A stretch of 18,911 nt of DNA from CAZTME01 sp964614795 (GTDB lineage Bacteria > Patescibacteriota > Microgenomatia > UBA1400 > PJMF01): NCBI GenBank assembly GCA_964614795.1, contig CAZTME010000014.1:1-18911 (forward strand). The letters are read 5' to 3'. Shown piece after piece: positions 14,116 to 18,911 of this stretch. The translations under genes were made by a program, and so were the position numbers. Position 1 is the first letter of the stretch, and each line of letters starts with the position of its first letter. The notes under the pieces were generated by a model that was not told the origin of the DNA, did no database searches, and saw only the letters and a list, made by a program, of their open reading frames with translations.

Positions 14116-15645
14116 TCACAACTCCACCAATGACTCAATTTGAGCATAAATTGATTGTGACACCACTTTTCTTTCCAATAATTCTTCTATTGATGTATAC
14201 GGCCTGTTTTCAATAATACTTTGCGCTCGAGCGGCACCTATTCCCGGCAAAGTGTCTAGCATATCGGCGGAAGAAGAATTGAGAGAAATTTTTGTATTTG
14301 TTGAACTACCCTCTGAGATTGTTTGAGATGCGCCTGATTGAGGAAGTGATGTAATTGACTTTAGATTACTTGGTTGAGTTTCAGTCAACCAAGTATCTCC
14401 TTTGTACGGAATATAGATTTTCTCCTCATCCTTAACTTTGGCTGCCAAATTAATGTGTTGTTGAACGTAGACGGCATCGGCGCGCGCGCTTAATCCGCCG
14501 GCCATTTCCAATGCCTCGCCCACGCGCGCGCCATCTTTCAAATAAACTACTCCGGATTCCACCACTGCTCCGCTAACATTCACTACTATACTATAAGACT
14601 CATTGGCATTTTCATCTTTATAAATTCCGAGCACATTTTCTTCATTTTTATTCGAATTATTAGGATTATCTTTTTTTGGAGCATCGGCTTGATTCTCTAT
14701 TATTTGCAAATTTTTATCGGCTTTATCTCCCAAAGCTTCTTGGTCTAATTGATTGTTTGACTTATCATCTACTTGATCCTTGTCTTTTTGATCCTTTTGT
14801 TCTTCTCCCCTTGAGGCCTTACCCTCCTCACTAGAGAATCTCCACTCGTAATTCCAGAGAAGCGACAAACCGAAAGCCACAAAACTCAAACCCATTGTCA
14901 AGAAAATTATTCTGGGAGAATGATGTATTATTTGTTTTCTTAGATTGAGCGAAGATAGATCTACTCCCCTGCTCCATTTTAGCCACTGACTTCGCCAGAA
15001 ATCTGTTTTCTTTTCAGATTTCAATCTAGATTTAGCTTCAAGATTCAATTGAAACTCTTTTAATGTTTTTTTGTTCTGATCATCTGAATTTTGACCATCT
15101 GTTTTATTATCATCCGTGTTTTGATTTTGTTTTTTGGTATCTGCTGAATTATTCACCGGTTCATTTGAAGGTTTTGTAGAAGATGAGATCAGCCCTTGAG
15201 TTGAAATTGTTTTTTCGGTTGCAGTGATCTTTGCTTCAGATAGAGTTTTATCGTAAGATTGATCATTTTGAACCTTTTCAACCATTTTATCTGACAATTG
15301 TGTGGTTTTTTTATCATTTTCCAGAGTCGAGCTACTATTTGAACTCTCTGTTTTTTGAGGCGATTGATCATAAGTTTGATCAAAAACTCTCTTTAAAAGC
15401 ATTTGTTGTTCGTCAAGTGGTTGTTCATCAGATGTATTTTGTAATCGAGACTGTTGATTGATAATCAGCTCTTCTTTTGTTAAATGATTCACTTCCGAAT
15501 TAATATCATCTCTAATTATCGATTGACCTTTGGCAGTAATTTGCTCCAATCTCTCCTTGAACAGTTGAGATTCTTTTTCGGATTTCTTCTCCTGATCAAA
15601 AACGATTTGTTTTTTTGCTTTTCCACGCCGGTTATTCCTACTCAT
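14116..15645 (-). CDS. comEA: ComEA-like DNA-binding protein with SLBB and HhH domains
   Basis: ComEA is the membrane-anchored receptor that binds double-stranded DNA outside the cell membrane and hands it to ComEC. In this 509-residue product a transmembrane helix lies at about 245-264. An SLBB domain follows at about 351-413 (VNVSGAVVESGVVYLKDGAR, then GEALEMAGGLSARAD). The C-terminal helix-hairpin-helix is at about 453-509, with LDTLPGIGAARAQSIIENR (463-481) as the DNA-binding signature. Residues 1-244, before the membrane helix, are a long charged S/K/Q/D/T-rich region with no recognised domain; typical ComEA has almost nothing there. A second polar linker fills 270-345. The gene starts 71 bases after the leuS stop and is followed by comEC and the MBL gene. 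Confidence 0.9.
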   Translation of the reverse strand: MSRNNRRGKAKKQIVFDQEKKSEKESQLFKERLEQITAKGQSIIRDDINSEVNHLTKEELIINQQSRLQNTSDEQPLDEQQMLLKRVFDQTYDQSPQKTESSNSSSTLENDKKTTQLSDKMVEKVQNDQSYDKTLSEAKITATEKTISTQGLISSSTKPSNEPVNNSADTKKQNQNTDDNKTDGQNSDDQNKKTLKEFQLNLEAKSRLKSEKKTDFWRSQWLKWSRGVDLSSLNLRKQIIHHSPRIIFLTMGLSFVAFGLSLLWNYEWRFSSEEGKASRGEEQKDQKDKDQVDDKSNNQLDQEALGDKADKNLQIIENQADAPKKDNPNNSNKNEENVLGIYKDENANESYSIVVNVSGAVVESGVVYLKDGARVGEALEMAGGLSARADAVYVQQHINLAAKVKDEEKIYIPYKGDTWLTETQPSNLKSITSLPQSGASQTISEGSSTNTKISLNSSSADMLDTLPGIGAARAQSIIENRPYTSIEELLERKVVSQSIYAQIESLVEL

Positions 15646-15716
15646 ATCAACTCAAAATATACTTGTTGAGTGTAGAAAAAAGCGTAGGAAATGCAATTGA
15701 CTGATCGGCTTTTGAT

Positions 15717-18700
15717 CTAGACTACCAAGTTAACGATTCTTCCGGCAATGTAGAGAGTTTTTTTAACTTGTTTTCCCTCAAGATGTTTTTGAATGTCCGG
15801 CAAAGCCAAAGCCTGATCGATTACACCCTGATGATTATTCAAAGCTTCACTGGGCAATTTAATCACCGCACGCAGTTTGCCGTTGATTTGCACCGGAATT
15901 GACACCAGTTCCGGCTTGGCTAATTCTTTATCATACTTGGGCCAACCCACCAAATGAACCGAAAGCAGATTTGACCGATTATCAAGTTGTGAGTTAATAG
16001 TTTTTTGATACTCCGCCCAAAGTTCTTCGGCCAAAAAAGGAGCGAATGGCGCAAGTAATTGAGCCACGCTAGCCAAATCCTGCATGGGGAGAAGTTGGGC
16101 TTTATCCAAATCCGATTTGGTCTGACGTCGTTCTGCTTCCCAAGTGTTGATAAATTCCATGAGGCCGGCGATTGCGGTGTTGTATTTTAAAGCCGGTATA
16201 TCATGAGTAACTTTTTGAATTGTTTGGTGAAGTTTGCGCAAGACCTTATGATTGGATGGAGATTTTGCAGATTTTTGATCTTCCAAGCTTAAGTTTGTCG
16301 AAGTGTTAACTTTTGCTTTTTCATAAAGCTGAGCCGATGAGTTATTCTTATCCGATAATATATCTGAATTATTATTTTTTAAGTCCTGTAGTTGATCGAG
16401 AAATAATGTATGAATTCTTTGTAAGAATCTATATACTCCAGCCACCGCTGTAGTGTTCCAGGGTTTATCTGCTTCTATTGGCCCCATGAACATCTCATAG
16501 ATTCTTAATGTATCTGCTCCATACAACTCAATAACTTCATCAGGATTAATAACATTGCCTTTGCTTTTACTCATTTTGCGACCGTCCGGTCCTAAAATCA
16601 TCCCCTGATGTCGCATTTTTAAAAATGGTTCACTAAACTTCAAATAACCTTCATCTCGCAAAAATTTGGTAAAAAACCTCGAGTAAAGTAAGTGCAAAAC
16701 TATGTGCTCAGGCCCGATCATGTAAAAATCCACCGGTAGCCAACGCTCAAGTTGTTTAACATCGGCAAAAACCGATTCGTTTCTGGCGCTGACATATCTT
16801 AAGTAATACCAACTTGAATCAACAAAAGTATCCATGGTGTCATATTCCGGACGCCATCCCCAACCATCAGCACTCCAGCCTTTCTCTTTAATTAAATCTG
16901 AGAAATGTTTAACGGCATATTCTTGAGTTCTTTGTTGAAATTCAAGAGATGATACTAAGGGAGATTCTCCTGTTGGTTTAAAGTCGACATCGGTTGGCAA
17001 CAACCAAGGTAGTGCTTCGTCTTCCACGGCGTGAGGGTTGCCCTCCGGATCGTAGATAATGGGAATAGGCGCTCCCCAATAGCGTTGGCGAGAAATCAGC
17101 CAGTCACGCAGTTTATAGGTAGTGACTTTTCTCATCACTTCCGGAAATGTGGCCGGGATTTTTTCCATCGCCTCTTCAGAAGTAAGCTGACTGAATTCAC
17201 CAGAGTTAATCAGGATACCTAAGCCAGTGAAACGAATATATTCTCTGTACCAAGCATTTTTTGCCAAAAATTCCCACAAATTGCCGGTGATTCGCAGTTC
17301 TGAGTGAATTGAATCCAAGAGTTCATTTGTCCTCTCAATCACCCAATTTTCTGTGCCTTCTTGAAGACCGCTCACTTCCGAGCAACCCTCTTTTGATTTC
17401 CAAATAAAACCTGATTCAACGCCAATTTGTTCATTCCAATATCCCGATTCCATCTTTTCAATCAACAACTCTTCATACGCTTTCCAAGATTCCTTTGTTT
17501 CCGGAATCTCAATTTTTCGATCACCATCAGCCGTCTTCTCAACTATCTTCACACCAATTTTTTCTAGATCTTCATCGCTTATTCGAGAACAACCCATTAA
17601 GTAGCTGCGCGCCGGCACACCCGGCTTGGCAATAACTCGCTTGATTGGAATGTGATGTTTGACCGCAAATGCCCAGTCGCGCTCATCATGACAAGGCACC
17701 CCCATTACCGCCCCAGTGCCGTAACCACCCAGAACATAATCCGCAACAAAGATTGGCACCTCCGCACCGTTGACGGGATTAATTGCGTGCAATCCGGTGT
17801 TGACGCCTGTCTTATCTTTTTCACCGATTTTCCTTTGTTCTTCGGTCTTTTTTTCAGCAGCAAGCAGATAATTTTCCACTGCCTGCAAATCTTGAGCGGG
17901 AATCTCTTTCAGCAATTGCAACTCTTTAAATTTTTCAGGTGAAATCGCAATAAATGTCACACCATATACCGTGTCAATACGAGTTGTAAAGCATGTTAGC
18001 TTAGTCGACAGATCTTTAACAGCAAAATCAATTTCCACACCCTCACTCTTCCCAATCCAATGCAGTTGTTGCTGTTTGGTGGGCGTTGGCCAATCGACTT
18101 CATCCAGTCCAGAAATTAATTCATCCTGATATTGAGTAATTTTGAAGAACCACTGCTTCATTTCTTTTTGAATCACGCTTGTTGCGCATCTTTCACATTC
18201 ACCGTTAACCACTTGCTCGTTAGCCAAAACCGTTTGACAAGAATCGCACCAGTTAACCATGCCTGTTCCTTGATAAGCCAATCCTTTTTTCCACAATTGA
18301 ATAAATAACCACTGTGTCCATTTGTAGTATCCCGGGTGATTGGTGGCTATTTCATTCGCCCAGTCGTAAGAAATACCAATACGCTTGATTTGGCGACGAA
18401 AAGTGTCAATCGCATTTTTTGTTGTTACCGCAGGAGGCACACCGGTTTTGATAGCATAATTTTCTGCCGGCAAACCAAATGCATCCCAACCCACCGGAAA
18501 AAAAACCGCTTTATTGTTCATGCGATAATAACGAGCCAAGATATCCAAAGCCGTTTTGCTTTCAACGTGACCAACGTGCAAGCCGGAGCCTGACGGATAG
18601 GCAAAGGCGAAAAGCAAGTAAATTTTTTCCAGATCTGCAGTGGGATTATTTAAGCGAGATATCGGTTGGGAATCTTGATTAGAGGAATTTAATGAAGAAC

Positions 18701-18791
18701 TTGATGAAAGACCATTTTCCGAATGTTGAAATAATTGCTCTTCTTCCCACTTCTCTAACCATTTTGGCTCAATTATTCTGTGGTCATACAT
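15717..18791 (-). CDS. leuS: Leucyl-tRNA synthetase
   Basis: This cytoplasmic class I synthetase has 1024 residues, against about 800-880 usually. HVGH is at 72-75 in FAYPSGSGLHVGH, and KMSKS is at 739-743. A zinc-ribbon-like CDSC...CERC follows VNW. The editing domain keeps TTRIDT, GTGAVMGVP and HDERDW. RLRDW-type sequence (KLRDWLISRQRYWG) marks the return to the core. Extra length comes from an S/N-rich N-terminal stretch (about 27-55), a roughly 130-residue insertion (about 389-518) between the editing domain and TGLGILINSGEF, and an N/S/K-rich insert in the anticodon domain. The ATG at 18791 has AAAGG five bases upstream and was preferred to the TTG at 18812. comEA follows 71 bases downstream. 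Confidence 0.97.
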   Translation of the reverse strand: MYDHRIIEPKWLEKWEEEQLFQHSENGLSSSSSLNSSNQDSQPISRLNNPTADLEKIYLLFAFAYPSGSGLHVGHVESKTALDILARYYRMNNKAVFFPVGWDAFGLPAENYAIKTGVPPAVTTKNAIDTFRRQIKRIGISYDWANEIATNHPGYYKWTQWLFIQLWKKGLAYQGTGMVNWCDSCQTVLANEQVVNGECERCATSVIQKEMKQWFFKITQYQDELISGLDEVDWPTPTKQQQLHWIGKSEGVEIDFAVKDLSTKLTCFTTRIDTVYGVTFIAISPEKFKELQLLKEIPAQDLQAVENYLLAAEKKTEEQRKIGEKDKTGVNTGLHAINPVNGAEVPIFVADYVLGGYGTGAVMGVPCHDERDWAFAVKHHIPIKRVIAKPGVPARSYLMGCSRISDEDLEKIGVKIVEKTADGDRKIEIPETKESWKAYEELLIEKMESGYWNEQIGVESGFIWKSKEGCSEVSGLQEGTENWVIERTNELLDSIHSELRITGNLWEFLAKNAWYREYIRFTGLGILINSGEFSQLTSEEAMEKIPATFPEVMRKVTTYKLRDWLISRQRYWGAPIPIIYDPEGNPHAVEDEALPWLLPTDVDFKPTGESPLVSSLEFQQRTQEYAVKHFSDLIKEKGWSADGWGWRPEYDTMDTFVDSSWYYLRYVSARNESVFADVKQLERWLPVDFYMIGPEHIVLHLLYSRFFTKFLRDEGYLKFSEPFLKMRHQGMILGPDGRKMSKSKGNVINPDEVIELYGADTLRIYEMFMGPIEADKPWNTTAVAGVYRFLQRIHTLFLDQLQDLKNNNSDILSDKNNSSAQLYEKAKVNTSTNLSLEDQKSAKSPSNHKVLRKLHQTIQKVTHDIPALKYNTAIAGLMEFINTWEAERRQTKSDLDKAQLLPMQDLASVAQLLAPFAPFLAEELWAEYQKTINSQLDNRSNLLSVHLVGWPKYDKELAKPELVSIPVQINGKLRAVIKLPSEALNNHQGVIDQALALPDIQKHLEGKQVKKTLYIAGRIVNLVV

Positions 18792-18818
18792 AATTGCCTT
18801 TCTGACTTTCAAGATAGA

Positions 18819-18845
18819 TTAGACTTGTCGCGCAATAACAACAAG
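18819..18845. repeat. Palindromic element, half copy H
   Basis: TTAGACTTGTCGCGCAATAA followed by CAACAAG is one arm of the intergenic palindrome family. The AATAACAAC core marks it as the reverse complement of the right-arm type. It lies just upstream of leuS, so it would be in the leuS leader. No matching second arm is visible before the window ends. Confidence 0.6.
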
Positions 18846-18911
18846 CTTCTTTTGTATATCTTTTGGCCATTTTCTGTGTTGCTTGCTCCATCAAGTAGCA
18901 CAGGCTACTAT

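Noticed and set aside
13944..14147. 67-codon minus-strand frame filling the comEA-comEC gap
   Set aside because: It overlaps both neighbours, has no ribosome binding site, contains the two hairpins and DnaA boxes, and shows no domain-like pattern.
14479..14532. GGCGCGCGCG and CGCGCGCGCC inverted repeat in comEA
   Set aside because: The arms are 34 bases apart and encode the conserved Ala-Arg residues of the SLBB domain, so codon choice explains them better than a palindromic insertion.
7..18845. CRISPR array as an explanation for the repeated sequence
   Set aside because: The copies are scattered kilobases apart and are palindromic themselves. There is no regular spacing, and no cas genes are present.
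18787..18911. Minus-strand frame open to the window edge (MEQATQKMAKRYTKEA... to a TGA overlapping the leuS start)
   Set aside because: About 41 codons only. It has no ribosome binding site, runs through repeat copy H and overlaps the leuS start. It could be the tail of a neighbouring gene, but chance is a sufficient explanation without sequence beyond the edge.

Overview
The window looks like a metagenome-derived scaffold from an AT-rich bacterium, most plausibly a Candidate Phyla Radiation (Patescibacteria) member. The grounds are indirect: a ComEC divided into two genes, aminoacyl-tRNA synthetases enlarged by polar low-complexity inserts, long membrane-anchored proteins of unknown function, and a run of 99 Ns from scaffolding. 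UGA, UAA and UAG all behave as stops, so code 11 fits. No lineage marker is present, so the placement is an inference.

Layout. Positions 1-1280 carry two arginine tRNA genes, anticodons CCT and CCG, on either side of an NfsB-like nitroreductase. Positions 1280-1810 are gene-free and hold the 3' end of a decayed IS30-family transposase. Positions 1811-4875 (+ strand) hold three consecutive membrane-anchored proteins: a large unknown protein interrupted by the N gap, a LemA family protein, and a coiled-coil protein 13 bases behind it. From 4911 to 10331 all genes are on the minus strand: an unknown 353-residue protein coupled to ndk, ndk, an M16 zinc peptidase, and argS. Positions 10332-11564 contain no intact gene but show degraded IS30-like motifs. 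Positions 11565-18791 (minus strand) run leuS, comEA, comEC and a separate metallo-beta-lactamase gene, probably as one transcription unit. The last three form a DNA-uptake module: ComEA binds DNA outside the membrane, ComEC is the channel, and the MBL protein is the domain normally fused to ComEC.

The most distinctive feature is a family of about 60-base imperfect palindromes. Its arm core is CTTGTCGCGCAATAAGAAC, and it is found only between genes. About eight full, half or collapsed copies occur in 19 kb. Separately, two GC-rich perfect palindromes of 28-29 bases lie inside coding sequence, in the large unknown gene and in argS, without breaking the frame. The N gap looks artificial: its flanks share 8 bases, and joining them there restores one 539-residue open frame. 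That protein has a GH...NC pattern that may indicate a circularly permuted papain-like fold.
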